Part shown: positions 26,087-35,397 of the stretch, one piece after another
Position numbering within the stretch: position 1 is the stretch's first letter
How the letters are laid out: every line of letters begins with the position of its first letter
Source of the DNA: Lachnospiraceae bacterium
GTDB taxonomy: Bacteria; Bacillota; Clostridia; Lachnospirales; Lachnospiraceae
NCBI GenBank assembly: GCA_029225065.1
Contig: JAQXVT010000037.1
Span: 62,001-126,000, forward strand
DNA: 64,000 nt
Reading direction: 5' to 3'
The notes under the pieces: generated by a model
Seen by the model: the letters and a program-made list of their open reading frames with translations, nothing else
Database searches by the model: none
Told to the model about the DNA's origin: nothing
Program-made: the position numbers and the translations under genes

Positions 26087-27349
26087 ATGCATACAGTGCA
26101 GAGAAAGAAACAGAATTCTGCAAAAGATAATGAGTCGCGAAGCATAGACGAAAGAAGAAAATGGAAGCAGAGGCAGAAGCAAAACGGTAATATTTTTGTA
26201 ATATTGCTGGTCGTTTGTTTCCTGTTAGGAGTATATCCGGCGAAAGCAGAAGAGGAACTGAAACTATACGCCAGCAGCGCCGTATTGATGGACGGCAGCA
26301 GCGGGCGTATTCTTTATGGAAAAGAAGTCGCGGAGCCGCTTCCGATGGCGAGCACGACAAAGATCATGACGTGCATTGTGGCGCTGGAGGAGGCGGGAGA
26401 TGAGCTGGATGGGATGGTCTGCACCGCATCGGAGCAGGCATCGCGCCAGCCGCAGGTAAAGCTTGGTATGCAGACGGGCGAAGAATTTTATCTGAAGGAC
26501 CTTCTGTATTCGCTGATGCTGGAATCGCACAACGATACGGCGGTCTGCGTTGCGGAAACGATTGCCGGGAGTGTGGAAGAATTTGCGGGAAAAATGAATG
26601 TGAAGGCGCGGGAGATCGGCTGTGAGGATACATATTACATTACTCCGAACGGACTTGACGGGGAGGATGAGGGAGGAAGCCATCATACGACAGCGGCGGA
26701 TCTGGCGCGTGTACTGCGCTACTGTATCACGCAGTCACCGCAGGCAGAAACGTTTCTGGAAATCACCGGAACACCGCAGTATGCGTTTAATGATGTGGGA
26801 GGAAAACACAGCTACAGCTGCGTCAACCACAATGCATTTCTTCAGATGATGGACGGGGCACTGACCGGCAAGACCGGTTTTACCGCAAAGGCGGGCTACT
26901 GTTATGTGGGCGCATTGCAGAGAGATGACAGACTGCTGGTTGTTTCGCTGCTCGCATGCGGCTGGCCGGGCCACAAATCATGGAAGTGGGCGGATACGAG
27001 AGTCCTGATGAATTACGGAATGGATCACTACAGCCTTTCTGTGCTGGAGAGCGGAAAGACGCGCATCGCTCCGGCGGCGGTGAAAAATGGTGTGCAAACT
27101 CAGGTGGGGCTTACAGAGGGGTACGAGAGGTGCCAGCTGCTGCTGGGGGAAAATGAAAAGGTGACATGTGAGATCAAAGTGCCGAAGGAGCTGCAGGCGC
27201 CGGTGAAGGAAGGTACGGCAGTCGGAGCGGTTCAGTATCGGGTGGGAGAGACGGTGATACTGACTGCCCCGGTGCGGACGGCGGAGCGTGTGGAAGTGAA
27301 AGATTTCTGGTATGGACTGGGAGTTACATTTGATCAACTGCTTCTGTAA
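26087..27349 (+). CDS. D-alanyl-D-alanine carboxypeptidase with SHN motif
   Basis: This 420-residue protein has a hydrophilic, basic N-terminus (residues 1-32), then a hydrophobic signal or anchor (about 35-50, ending YPAKAEEE) and the S11 domain. Motifs are STTK (MASTTKIM), SHN (LESHNDTAV) and KTG (LTGKTGFTAKAGYC). A PBP5-like C-terminal domain follows. The scpA-scpB-dac order recurs in Clostridia, where the linked carboxypeptidase is often a sporulation type (DacB/DacF); that role is inference here. GGAGG lies 11 bases before the ATG. Confidence 0.9.
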   Translation: MHTVQRKKQNSAKDNESRSIDERRKWKQRQKQNGNIFVILLVVCFLLGVYPAKAEEELKLYASSAVLMDGSSGRILYGKEVAEPLPMASTTKIMTCIVALEEAGDELDGMVCTASEQASRQPQVKLGMQTGEEFYLKDLLYSLMLESHNDTAVCVAETIAGSVEEFAGKMNVKAREIGCEDTYYITPNGLDGEDEGGSHHTTAADLARVLRYCITQSPQAETFLEITGTPQYAFNDVGGKHSYSCVNHNAFLQMMDGALTGKTGFTAKAGYCYVGALQRDDRLLVVSLLACGWPGHKSWKWADTRVLMNYGMDHYSLSVLESGKTRIAPAAVKNGVQTQVGLTEGYERCQLLLGENEKVTCEIKVPKELQAPVKEGTAVGAVQYRVGETVILTAPVRTAERVEVKDFWYGLGVTFDQLLL

Positions 27350-27386
27350 AAAAGCAAGATATATAAACAACGGAAGAGAACAATGC

Positions 27387-27415
27387 TTGTAAGATAATGG
27401 AGAATATTTTATAAT
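27387..27415 (+). promoter_or_regulatory. Promoter of the AraC-type regulator
   Basis: TTGTAA (27387-27392), a 17-base spacer and a perfect TATAAT (27410-27415). The leader to the regulator start is about 215 bases, very A-rich, with no gene. Confidence 0.65.
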
Positions 27416-27637
27416 GATACTGAAAATCGAAAGCAAGAATACGAAAAAATGGAATATAAAAAAGTCAGGCTATACATGCAGATAAAAACGCGTGGCAGGC
27501 AAAGAAGAATGAAAAACAGACAAAAATAAAAATGTGATGTAAAAGTCATAAAAGAATCTGAAAAAGTAGAAGCAAATGGCAGAAACAGAGTCGGATGGGA
27601 AACAGACCGAAAAACCAGACAAAAGAAAGGCAGATAC

Positions 27638-28594
27638 ATGGCACGGAAAAAAGACAATCTTGAATTTCGTTATTATGACATTCCGCACGGGGAACCGCTT
27701 TTGGCGCTGTATGGCGACGACTGGATCCGCCCGTACGGATACGATAAAAATTTAAAGCCGATCGTGGATCTGCATTTTCACAATCTGATGGAGGTCGGCT
27801 GGTGCTGCTACGGCGCGGGCGAGATTGTTCTGGAAGGGAGGAGCGTACCGTATCACGACGGGACGCTGACAGTCATTCCAAAAAATTATCCGCATACGAC
27901 GAATGCGGCGCAGGCAAAATTGAACAAATGGCAGTATCTTTTTCTGGACATGGATAAGACGGTGCAGGAACTGTACCCGGACAACCGCCGTCTGGCGGAG
28001 CGGCTGCTTTATCGGACAAATAAAAACGCGTGCTGTACATCAAAGGAGGAGCAGCCGGTGCTTTTTGTGCTGATGAGTCAGATCTTTCGGGAAATGCAGG
28101 AACATGGTGAACTGTATCGGGAGTCTGTGAACGGGCTGTTAAAAGCACTTGTGATCGAGATTGCACGGCTCAATCAGGAACTGATTCCGGAGGAGAAAAC
28201 GCAGGGAAAGGCAAAAAAATCAGAACTTGCACAGATCGCCAGATCCCTAGAATACGTCGGGGATTTCTGTGACCGGCCGCTGAAAATCAGTGAGCTGGCG
28301 GAAGTCTGCCATATGAGCGAGACACATTTTCGCAGGCTGTTTGTGTCATGCATGGGAATTCACCCAAACGATTATATCAATCAGATGCGGATTAAAAAGG
28401 CATGTGAACTGCTGAAAAAGACGAACCAGTCGGTGGCGGAGATTTCAATGAAATGCGGGTTTTGCAGTTCGGCCACTTTTAACAGGAATTTTCGCAAATT
28501 TATGGGCACTACGCCTAATGAATGGAAGAAACTTCCAGAGAATTATGAACGAAGATTAAGCGAAAACACAATTGCATACCATGACGGATGGTGA
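27638..28594 (+). CDS. AraC-family transcriptional regulator
   Basis: This 318-residue protein has an N-terminal cupin-like ligand domain (residues 1-150: LHFHNLMEVGWCCYG, GEIVLEGRSV, VIPKNYPHTT) and a C-terminal double helix-turn-helix (about 205-300). The first HTH covers LKISELAEVCHMSETHFRRL and the second QSVAEISMKCGFCSSATFNR, ending in the AraC signature FRKFMGTTPNEW. It most likely senses a sugar and activates the adjacent ABC importer, whose promoter has a good -10 but a poor -35 box. Confidence 0.92.
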   Translation: MARKKDNLEFRYYDIPHGEPLLALYGDDWIRPYGYDKNLKPIVDLHFHNLMEVGWCCYGAGEIVLEGRSVPYHDGTLTVIPKNYPHTTNAAQAKLNKWQYLFLDMDKTVQELYPDNRRLAERLLYRTNKNACCTSKEEQPVLFVLMSQIFREMQEHGELYRESVNGLLKALVIEIARLNQELIPEEKTQGKAKKSELAQIARSLEYVGDFCDRPLKISELAEVCHMSETHFRRLFVSCMGIHPNDYINQMRIKKACELLKKTNQSVAEISMKCGFCSSATFNRNFRKFMGTTPNEWKKLPENYERRLSENTIAYHDGW

Positions 28595-28675
28595 GAAAAT
28601 AGTTAAAATGACATAAAATGGTCGAAAATGAAAATCATACAATCGGATTTGATGAAAAAACAGCAGGAGACGTGG

Positions 28676-28681
28676 TATAAT
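28676..28681 (+). promoter_or_regulatory. -10 box of the sugar ABC operon
   Basis: A perfect TATAAT lies 114 bases before the binding-protein start. Seventeen bases upstream is TGAAAA, a weak -35, which fits a promoter that needs an activator such as the preceding AraC protein. Confidence 0.5.
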
Positions 28682-28795
28682 ATGCACAAGAAAGCAAAAA
28701 AAACGGCTGAAAAATGTGCAGTTTAACCAAAAAACACAGGGCGTGAATGATTGCTGAACAGACTGTACATGGCCGAATATAAGGAGGAATTTCAT

Positions 28796-30085
28796 ATGAA
28801 ACTGAAAAAGGTATTGGCATTTGTACTGGCTGGAACGATGGTAGTGTCTATGGCATCCGTACTTACGGCAGGTGCAGCAAGTGACGAAGACAACAAGCTC
28901 ACCGTCTGGACCTGGGACCCGAACTTCAATATTTACGCAATCAATAAGGCAGCAGAGATCTATGCACAGGATCATGAAGGCTTTACCGTAGAGGTAACCG
29001 AGATCCAGTCAGACGATATCGAGTCCAAGATCACGACCGCTGTAAATGCAGGCGATCTGAGCACACTTCCGGATATCTTCCTGATGCAGGATAACTCTTT
29101 CCAAAAGTACGTAACATTCTATCCGGACGTATTTGTAGATCTGACTGACTCCGGCGTTGACTTCTCACAGTTCTCCGCAGCAAAGGTTGCATATTCTTCT
29201 CTTGACGGAAAGAATTACGGTATTCCGTTTGATAACGGCGCAGTTGTAAACTGCCTCCGCATTGACCTGATCGAGCAGGCTGGCTATACCGTAGATGATT
29301 TTACGGACATTACCTGGTCTGATTACATGGAGAAAGCAAAAGTTGTTCTTGAGAAGACCGGTCTTCCGATGCTGACTGCACAGGCAGGTTCTCCGGACGT
29401 GATCATGATGATGCTTCAGTCCTGCGGCGCTTCCCTGTTCAATGAGGATGGCACGGGCAATATCGCAGACAATGACGTTCTGAAGAAGTGCGTAGAGGTT
29501 TATGCACAGATGGTAGCAGACGGAACACTCGTAGAGGTAACCGACTGGGATCAGTACATTTCTTCCCTGAACAGCTCAACCGTAGCAAGTACCTTCAACG
29601 GATGCTGGATCATGGCTTCCATTCAGGCAGCAGAAGATCAGTCCGGAAAATGGGCAGTTACCAACATGCCGAAGCTTGACGATGTAGACGGCGCAACCAA
29701 CTATTCCAACAACGGCGGATCATCCTGGGCAATCTCTTCCAACACAAGCCATCAGGATCTTGCAGTTGACTTCCTGAATTCCACATTTGCAGGAAGTACA
29801 GAGCTGTACGATGACATCATCTCCAAGGGCGCTCTTGCTACATGGGCATCGGCAGGCGAGTCTGACGCATACAACGTACCGGTTGATTTCTACGGCGGCG
29901 ACACTGTTTACGCTAAGATCGTTGATTTCGCAACCAAGACTCCGTCCAACACAACTGGCGCATTCTACTATGACGCACGTGATGCGGTAGGTGTTGCACT
30001 TTCCAACATTACACAGACTGGTGCTGATGTAGCTTCCGAACTTCAGACCGCACAGGAAACGCTTGATTTCAGCATGGGCATGTAA
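28796..30085 (+). CDS. Sugar ABC transporter substrate-binding protein
   Basis: This 429-residue protein is read from ATG 28796, with AAGGAGG 8 bases before it; the longer frame from 28751 is not used. It has a signal peptide (residues 1-27, ending TAGAASDE) with no lipobox cysteine. The mature part is a family 1 solute-binding protein, with an LTVWTWDPNF-like start, TLPDIFLMQDN, GKNYGIPFDNGAV and a late Trp/Tyr-rich region. It would deliver a carbohydrate, probably an oligosaccharide, to the two permeases downstream. Its codon bias is strong, so it is likely abundant. Confidence 0.9.
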   Translation: MKLKKVLAFVLAGTMVVSMASVLTAGAASDEDNKLTVWTWDPNFNIYAINKAAEIYAQDHEGFTVEVTEIQSDDIESKITTAVNAGDLSTLPDIFLMQDNSFQKYVTFYPDVFVDLTDSGVDFSQFSAAKVAYSSLDGKNYGIPFDNGAVVNCLRIDLIEQAGYTVDDFTDITWSDYMEKAKVVLEKTGLPMLTAQAGSPDVIMMMLQSCGASLFNEDGTGNIADNDVLKKCVEVYAQMVADGTLVEVTDWDQYISSLNSSTVASTFNGCWIMASIQAAEDQSGKWAVTNMPKLDDVDGATNYSNNGGSSWAISSNTSHQDLAVDFLNSTFAGSTELYDDIISKGALATWASAGESDAYNVPVDFYGGDTVYAKIVDFATKTPSNTTGAFYYDARDAVGVALSNITQTGADVASELQTAQETLDFSMGM

Positions 30086-30182
30086 TTCTCTCTGAAAACA
30101 GGTGAAAATAAAAGCGGTGCAGTTTCCTGAAGCTCCTGGCATGGATCTTCCGGTAAACGCATCACAGTAAAAAGAAAGACAG

Positions 30183-30232
30183 AGGGTCTGCCGCTGCCGG
30201 CGGTTTGAGGCAGCAGTCAGACCCTTTCCTTT
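30183..30232 (+). terminator. Attenuating hairpin between binding protein and permeases
   Basis: AGGGTCTG (30183-30190) pairs with CAGACCCT (30218-30225), with an inner GCTGCC/GGCAGC stem and a TTCCTTT tail. It sits between the binding-protein and permease genes, a place where partial termination would keep binding protein in excess. Confidence 0.65.
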
Positions 30233-30251
30233 GAAAAGGGGGATGTGCCGG

Positions 30252-31130
30252 ATGGGCAAGAAAAAACTGACGATGGATAAACGTCACAACCTGATTGGAT
30301 GGCTGTTTCTGTCAGTCGGAGTAATCCTGATCTGCTGGACCAGCTTTTACCCGATGATTCAGGCGTTTATTCTTTCCATGAAAAACGGACTTGGTGTAAA
30401 CCTGAAATTTGCCGGATTTTCCAACTATGCGCGTATTTTAAAGGATCCGACATTCAAGGGAACGCTGTTCAACACGTTCTTTTATCTGATCATTCAGGTG
30501 CCGATCATGCTGACACTGGCGCTGATTCTGGCATCGATCTTAAACAACAAGGATCTGAAATTCAAGGGGCTGTGGCGTACTTGCATTTTCCTGCCGTGTG
30601 CGACCTCCCTTGTTTCTTATTCCATGATTTTCCGTTCTCTGTTTGCAAACGATGGATTTGTCAACACCGTGCTTCGCGGACTTGGCATGACTCCGGTGAT
30701 GTGGTTCGCAAATGCATGGACGGCACGTTTTGTTATCATCATCGCGCTGATCTGGAGATGGACCGGATACAACATGGTATTTTACCTTTCCGGACTGCAG
30801 AATATCGACTATTCTGTTTACGAGGCGGCACGAATCGACGGAGCAAGCGCAAGACAGACACTTTTTAAGATTACGATCCCGCTGTTAAAACCGACCATCC
30901 TGCTGACGACGATCACCTCCACAAACGGTACGCTGCAGCTGTTCGATGAGTCACTGAACCTGACAAACGGCGGACCTGGAAAGTCTACAATGACGATGTC
31001 TCACTACATATACAATACGTCATTCGTGCAGAGCCCGAACTTCGGTTATGCGGCGGCAATGTCGATCGTGATTCTGGTAATGGTTGCGATCCTTGCAGTG
31101 ATTCAGATGAAAGTAGGTGATGAGCGATGA
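30252..31130 (+). CDS. Sugar ABC transporter permease, MalF type
   Basis: This 292-residue protein is read from ATG 30252, with AGGGGG 9 bases upstream. Earlier in-frame TTG (30231) and ATG (30243) codons have worse spacing. It has six predicted membrane segments, the first at about residues 14-36. The ATPase-docking EAA loop reads YEAARIDGASARQTLFKITI with IPLLKPT next. It ends in ATGA shared with the next gene, so the two permeases are translationally coupled. No sugar-import ATPase is encoded here, so a shared MsmK-type ATPase elsewhere is implied. Confidence 0.93.
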   Translation: MGKKKLTMDKRHNLIGWLFLSVGVILICWTSFYPMIQAFILSMKNGLGVNLKFAGFSNYARILKDPTFKGTLFNTFFYLIIQVPIMLTLALILASILNNKDLKFKGLWRTCIFLPCATSLVSYSMIFRSLFANDGFVNTVLRGLGMTPVMWFANAWTARFVIIIALIWRWTGYNMVFYLSGLQNIDYSVYEAARIDGASARQTLFKITIPLLKPTILLTTITSTNGTLQLFDESLNLTNGGPGKSTMTMSHYIYNTSFVQSPNFGYAAAMSIVILVMVAILAVIQMKVGDER

Positions 31131-31933
31131 GTAAGGGCAAAAAAATTGGCATGTATCTGTTTCTGATCATTTTTTCGCTGCTGTCGATTTTCCCGCTCTA
31201 CTACATGGCATGTGCAGCGACAAATATGAGCGTTGACGTATCGAGAGGAAAACTGATTCCGGGTACTTATCTGGTGGAGAATTTCAAGGCGCTGATCACG
31301 AACCAGAATCTGGCGCGCGCACTGTGGAATTCTTTCCGCAACTCGGCGGTGCTCACGATTCTCTGCCTGCTGATCTGTTCCCTCGCAGGATACGGATTTG
31401 AGGTTTATCACGACAAGGCAAAGGATATCGTCTTTACGATCCTGCTCACGGCGATGATGGTTCCGTTTGCAGCGATCATGATTCCGATGTTCCGTATGTT
31501 CTCCCAGCTGAAAATGGTCAACACAATGGCAGCGTTCATGCTTCCTTCGATCTCGACACCATTTATGATCATGATGTTCCGCCAGGCGTCGCGTTCCTTC
31601 CCGAAGGACATCATCGAGGCTGCCCGGATGGACGGACTGAGTGAGATCGGAATTTTCTTCCGTATGTTTGTGCCGACGATGAAATCCACGTATTCTGCAG
31701 CGCTCATCATCACCTTTATGAACGCATGGAACAACTATATGTGGCCGAAGATCATCCTTCAGACGAACGACACGATCACGATGCCGATGCTGGTATCGAA
31801 CCTGCTCAGCGGTTACACCGTAGATTACGGCATGCTGATGCTTGGTGTTTTGATCTGTACACTCCCGACCGCAATCGTGTTCTTCTTCTTCCAGAAGAGC
31901 TTCACGGAAGGTATCACAGGAGCAGTGAAGTAA
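31127..31933 (+). CDS. Sugar ABC transporter permease, MalG type
   Basis: This 268-residue protein has six predicted membrane segments and the EAA loop IIEAARMDGLSEIGIFFRMF, with a VPTMK sequence after it. The MalG-type C-terminus FFFFQKSFTEGITGAVK is also seen. It overlaps the preceding permease by 4 bases (ATGA). Together they form the membrane channel of the importer. The substrate is not evident from sequence. Confidence 0.93.
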   Translation: MSKGKKIGMYLFLIIFSLLSIFPLYYMACAATNMSVDVSRGKLIPGTYLVENFKALITNQNLARALWNSFRNSAVLTILCLLICSLAGYGFEVYHDKAKDIVFTILLTAMMVPFAAIMIPMFRMFSQLKMVNTMAAFMLPSISTPFMIMMFRQASRSFPKDIIEAARMDGLSEIGIFFRMFVPTMKSTYSAALIITFMNAWNNYMWPKIILQTNDTITMPMLVSNLLSGYTVDYGMLMLGVLICTLPTAIVFFFFQKSFTEGITGAVK

Positions 31934-32038
31934 ATCTGAGCATGCTGCCTGATACGCAGAACCAGATCAACAGAAAGTTTTTATTTTGGTTGAAACAAAA
32001 AGCAAAGCGTTTTATAAAAATTCATTTGATGGAAAACG

Positions 32039-32096
32039 AAAACTCTCCCGCAGCACGGTATGCAGTGCCTGTCGGGGGAGTTTTTTACTGCTGGTC
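32039..32096 (+). terminator. Terminator of the sugar ABC operon
   Basis: AACTCTCCCG pairs with CGGGGGAGTT (one G-T pair), followed by TTTT. The following bases to about 32450 contain no gene that I can support, only A/T-rich sequence with scattered stop codons. Confidence 0.8.
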
Positions 32097-32457
32097 ATTT
32101 GGCAGTGAAATATCTGCTGTTTTGCTGCGTAAGAAAGTGATTCATGTGTGAGCCGCTTTCAGACATGGATTCATTATGATACTGCAAATGGAGAATGCCA
32201 AAGATACTGCTGGAAAATATCAAACGGTTTATAACAGAAAGTGTGTGCTTATAAATGTGATGATAAGTGTGTGCTTTATAACGGTGGAGCAGTTGGCAGG
32301 GGAGGCATGATAGGAGGATTATATAATAGAAGAAAAGCAGAAATAAGAATGCGGAGGAAGAGAAAAACAGGTCGAAAAGGTAGTTGCGACTGACTTAAAG
32401 TAGAGAAATCTGAGCATGACAGAAAGAGGAAATTGTCAAAAATGATTGTATTTTTGC

Positions 32458-32486
32458 TTGCAATTTTGAAACAAAAAGGGTACTAT
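32458..32486 (+). promoter_or_regulatory. Promoter of the decarboxylase/transcarboxylase operon
   Basis: TTGCAA (32458-32463), a 17-base spacer and TACTAT (32481-32486), about 54 bases before the first gene. Confidence 0.65.
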
Positions 32487-32539
32487 AGACTAGGCAGAAA
32501 TTGGATAAACATTTTAATATAACATGGAGGGCTGAGAGA

Positions 32540-33976
32540 ATGAGTAATACAGCACAAAACTTGGCAAGTACAAGAATTGCTTCTTTACTTGATGAGAACA
32601 GTTTTGTTGAAATCGGCGGATATGTAACTGCCAGAAATACTGATTTCAACATGCAGCAGACAGAAACACCGGGTGACGGCGTTGTGACCGGATACGGCGT
32701 GATCGACGGACATCTGGTATATGTTTACAGCCAGGATGCATCCGTTCTGGGCGGTACCATTGGAGAAATGCATGCAAAGAAGATCGCAGGTCTTTATGAC
32801 ATGGCTATGAAAATGGGCGCTCCGGTGATTGGATTATTGGATTGTGCAGGTCTCAGACTTCAGGAAGCTACCGATGCGCTGAACGCATTTGGCGAGATCT
32901 ATCTGAAGCAGACTATGGCATCCGGTGTCATTCCGCAGATTACTGCCATCTTCGGAAGATGCGGAGGCGGACTTGCGCTTGTACCGGCATTAACAGACTT
33001 CACCTTTATGGAAGGCAAAAAAGCAGAGCTTTTTGTAAATTCTCCGAACGCACTTGACGGAAACAGCAAGGACAAATGTGATACCGCATCTGCAAAATTC
33101 CAGAGCGAAGAGGCTGGTCTTGTAGATTTCATCGGTACACAGGATGAGATCCTCGCAGGTATCCGTGAGCTGGTTGCAATGCTTCCGGCAAACAACGAGG
33201 ATGACATGTCCTACGAGGAGTGCTCCGACGATCTGAACCGTGCATGCAAGGATCTTGAGAATGCAGCAGGCGATCCGGCAGTTCTTCTTTCCAATATCGC
33301 AGATGACAACAACTTCGTAGAAGTAAAAGCTGCTTATGCAAAGGATATGGTAACCGGTTTCGTTCGCCTGAACGGTACCACGGTAGGTGTGGTAGCAAAC
33401 CGCAGCGAAGTTTACGGTGAGGACGGCGAAGTGACAGAGACCTTTGACGGTACGCTCAGCGGAAGAGGCGCTCAGAAGGCAGCAGATTTCGTAAACTTCT
33501 GTGATGCATTTGAGATTCCGGTACTTTCTCTGACGAACGTATCCGGCTTCAAGGCATGTAAATGCTCCGAGCGTATGATCGCAAAGGCAGCCGCAAAGCT
33601 TACCTATGCATTTGCAAATGCAACAGTTCCGAAGGTAAATGTTATCACAGGAAAGGCATTCGGAAGCGCATACGTGGCAATGAACAGCAAGGCAATCGGC
33701 GCAGACATGACATTTGCATGGGAGAACGCACAGATTGGCATGATGGATGCACAGCTGGCAGCAAAGATTATGTATGCAGGTCAGGATGTGAAGGTTATCA
33801 ATGAGAAAGCAGCTGAGTACGCAGCACTTCAGTCAAGTGCAGTGGCAGCAGCAAAGAGAGGATATGTAGATAACATTATCGCAGCAGAAGACACCAGAAA
33901 GTATGTCATTGGTGCATTTGAGATGTTGTTCACAAAGAGAGACGATCGCCCGGCCAAAAAGCACGGAACAGTCTAA
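32540..33976 (+). CDS. Acyl-CoA carboxyltransferase subunit (MmdA / transcarboxylase 12S type)
   Basis: This 478-residue protein is read from ATG 32540, behind GGAGG. It is a crotonase-fold biotin-dependent carboxyltransferase with two homologous halves. The N-half has TPGDGVVTGYGVIDG, AGLRLQEATDALNAFGEI and FGRCGGGLALVPAL. The C-half has TGFVRLNGTTVGVVANRS, KAADFVNFCDAFEIPVL, NVSGF and VITGKAFGSAYVAM. Family members move a carboxyl group between biotin and acyl-CoA: methylmalonyl-CoA decarboxylase alpha, glutaconyl-CoA decarboxylase alpha or transcarboxylase 12S. It is somewhat short (usual about 510). The gene order that follows matches mmdA-D-C-B, so methylmalonyl-CoA is my leading substrate, but malonyl- or glutaconyl-CoA cannot be excluded. 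Confidence 0.82.
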   Translation: MSNTAQNLASTRIASLLDENSFVEIGGYVTARNTDFNMQQTETPGDGVVTGYGVIDGHLVYVYSQDASVLGGTIGEMHAKKIAGLYDMAMKMGAPVIGLLDCAGLRLQEATDALNAFGEIYLKQTMASGVIPQITAIFGRCGGGLALVPALTDFTFMEGKKAELFVNSPNALDGNSKDKCDTASAKFQSEEAGLVDFIGTQDEILAGIRELVAMLPANNEDDMSYEECSDDLNRACKDLENAAGDPAVLLSNIADDNNFVEVKAAYAKDMVTGFVRLNGTTVGVVANRSEVYGEDGEVTETFDGTLSGRGAQKAADFVNFCDAFEIPVLSLTNVSGFKACKCSERMIAKAAAKLTYAFANATVPKVNVITGKAFGSAYVAMNSKAIGADMTFAWENAQIGMMDAQLAAKIMYAGQDVKVINEKAAEYAALQSSAVAAAKRGYVDNIIAAEDTRKYVIGAFEMLFTKRDDRPAKKHGTV

Positions 33977-33990
33977 GCGAGGTGAATCAC

Positions 33991-34938
33991 ATGAAACGTA
34001 GATTAAGCGCAGTATTGCTTGCTCTTGGCCTGACCGTATCCGCACTTTCCACGGGCGTATATGCGGCAGAGACGGAGACAACGGCAGCGACCGAGCAGGT
34101 AACAGAGGAAGCACAGACCGAAGCATCTACTGAAGCGGCAACGGAAAAAGCGACAGAGGCACAGACCGAAGCAGCTGAAGCAGCAGCGGAGGAAGAGCTG
34201 ACAGAGCTGGCTTCAGAAGTAGCAGAGGCAGAATCCGAAGCAGCTGAAGCAGAGTCAGAGTCTGAGACAGAAGCACTTTCGCAGGAAGAACAGCAGAAGC
34301 AGTCGATGGCACAGATGCTGGAGCAGTTCAATTCCTGTACGGATGAGCAGCTGGCACAGATGATGGAGAGCGACGATGCATCCACAAAGCTGATTGCAGC
34401 TAACTGGAGTTCTATAAAAGAAGAAGTCGGTAATTTTGTAGAAGTAACAAGACTGGAGAGCAGTATGTCTGAGGACGGCGCTGCTTATATCGTTACCTGC
34501 CATACCAAGTATGACAAGACAGGCGACACTGATGTTATTGTTACATATGAGTATAACATAAAAGATCAGACTACTTCACTTGCATGGGATGTTCAGTATT
34601 CCATGGGCAAACTGATTGAGCGTGCAGGACTGAACACACTGATGGGAATCGGTATTGTGTTCCTTGCGCTTCTTTTCCTGAGCTTCCTGATCGGAAGACT
34701 TCATATCATTCCGGATCTGATCGAGAAGAAAGCAAAAGAAAATGCACCGGTTGCACCGGCAGCTCCGGCTGTTGCAGCACCGGCACCGGTTGTTGAGGAA
34801 GAGGAAGACCTGATGGACGACCTTGAACTGGTAGCTGTAATTACAGCAGCGATTGCTGCATCAGAGACAACATCCGGTGATGGATTTGTCGTTCGTTCTA
34901 TCAAAAAAGCAAACAGAAGAAACTGGCAGAGAGCCTAA
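33991..34938 (+). CDS. OadG/MmdD-like Na+-pump decarboxylase subunit with large outside domain
   Basis: This 315-residue protein is read from ATG 33991, with AGCGAGGTGA just upstream; the GTG at 33982 has no site. Domains in order: signal-like segment (1-26, TGVYAAE); Ala/Glu/Thr low-complexity linker (27-98); a folded-looking outside domain (about 100-205) that resembles the general pattern of DUF3887; one membrane segment (216-235); a Pro/Ala linker; then a C-terminal OadG-type motif, residues 293-315, with TSGDGFVVRSIKKANRR. OadG or delta subunits are normally about 80-120 residues and anchor the complex to the membrane. The extra 200 residues are unusual. Confidence 0.75.
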   Translation: MKRRLSAVLLALGLTVSALSTGVYAAETETTAATEQVTEEAQTEASTEAATEKATEAQTEAAEAAAEEELTELASEVAEAESEAAEAESESETEALSQEEQQKQSMAQMLEQFNSCTDEQLAQMMESDDASTKLIAANWSSIKEEVGNFVEVTRLESSMSEDGAAYIVTCHTKYDKTGDTDVIVTYEYNIKDQTTSLAWDVQYSMGKLIERAGLNTLMGIGIVFLALLFLSFLIGRLHIIPDLIEKKAKENAPVAPAAPAVAAPAPVVEEEEDLMDDLELVAVITAAIAASETTSGDGFVVRSIKKANRRNWQRA

Positions 34939-34956
34939 AGACAGGAGGACATCGAA

Positions 34957-35328
34957 ATGAAAAGCTATACAATCACAGTTAATGGAACTGCATATGACGT
35001 AACAGTAGAAGAGGGAACAGGAGCAGCAGCTCCGGCAGCAGCACCGAAGGCGGCTCCGAAAGCAGCACCGAAGGCAGCTCCGAAAGCAGCAGCACCGACA
35101 GCAGGCGGCGCAGGATCTGTAAAGGTAACTGCTTCTGTACCGGGCAAAGTATTCAAGGTAGAGGCAAGCGTTGGACAGGCTGTAAAGAAGGGCGACAGCA
35201 TCGTAATTCTTGAGGCAATGAAGATGGAAATCCCGGTTGTAGCTCCGCAGGATGGTACAGTAGCAAGCATTGATGTTGCAGTTGGCGCTGCAGTAGAGAA
35301 CGGTGACGTTCTGGCTACTCTGAACTAA
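34957..35328 (+). CDS. Biotin carrier protein (MmdC / 1.3S type)
   Basis: This 123-residue protein has a short N-terminal domain (1-20), an Ala-Pro-Lys linker (about 22-50, repeated AAPK) and a biotinyl domain (54-123). The biotin lysine is K89 in the canonical EAMKMEI. It carries the carboxyl group between the two carboxyltransferases and the membrane decarboxylase encoded around it. It lies 18 bases after the OadG-like gene with its own AGGAGG site. Confidence 0.95.
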   Translation: MKSYTITVNGTAYDVTVEEGTGAAAPAAAPKAAPKAAPKAAPKAAAPTAGGAGSVKVTASVPGKVFKVEASVGQAVKKGDSIVILEAMKMEIPVVAPQDGTVASIDVAVGAAVENGDVLATLN

Positions 35329-35397
35329 TGATTTTGTGCGTCATGCCGGTGAAGGTTTGATCCGGCAGACGAAAAGTACAAACTGGGAGGTAAAAGA

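Noticed and set aside
32098..32457. Possible gene or riboswitch in the gap before the decarboxylase operon
   Set aside because: All frames are interrupted by stops, the only ATG with a fair site gives under 30 residues, and no paired conserved element was seen.
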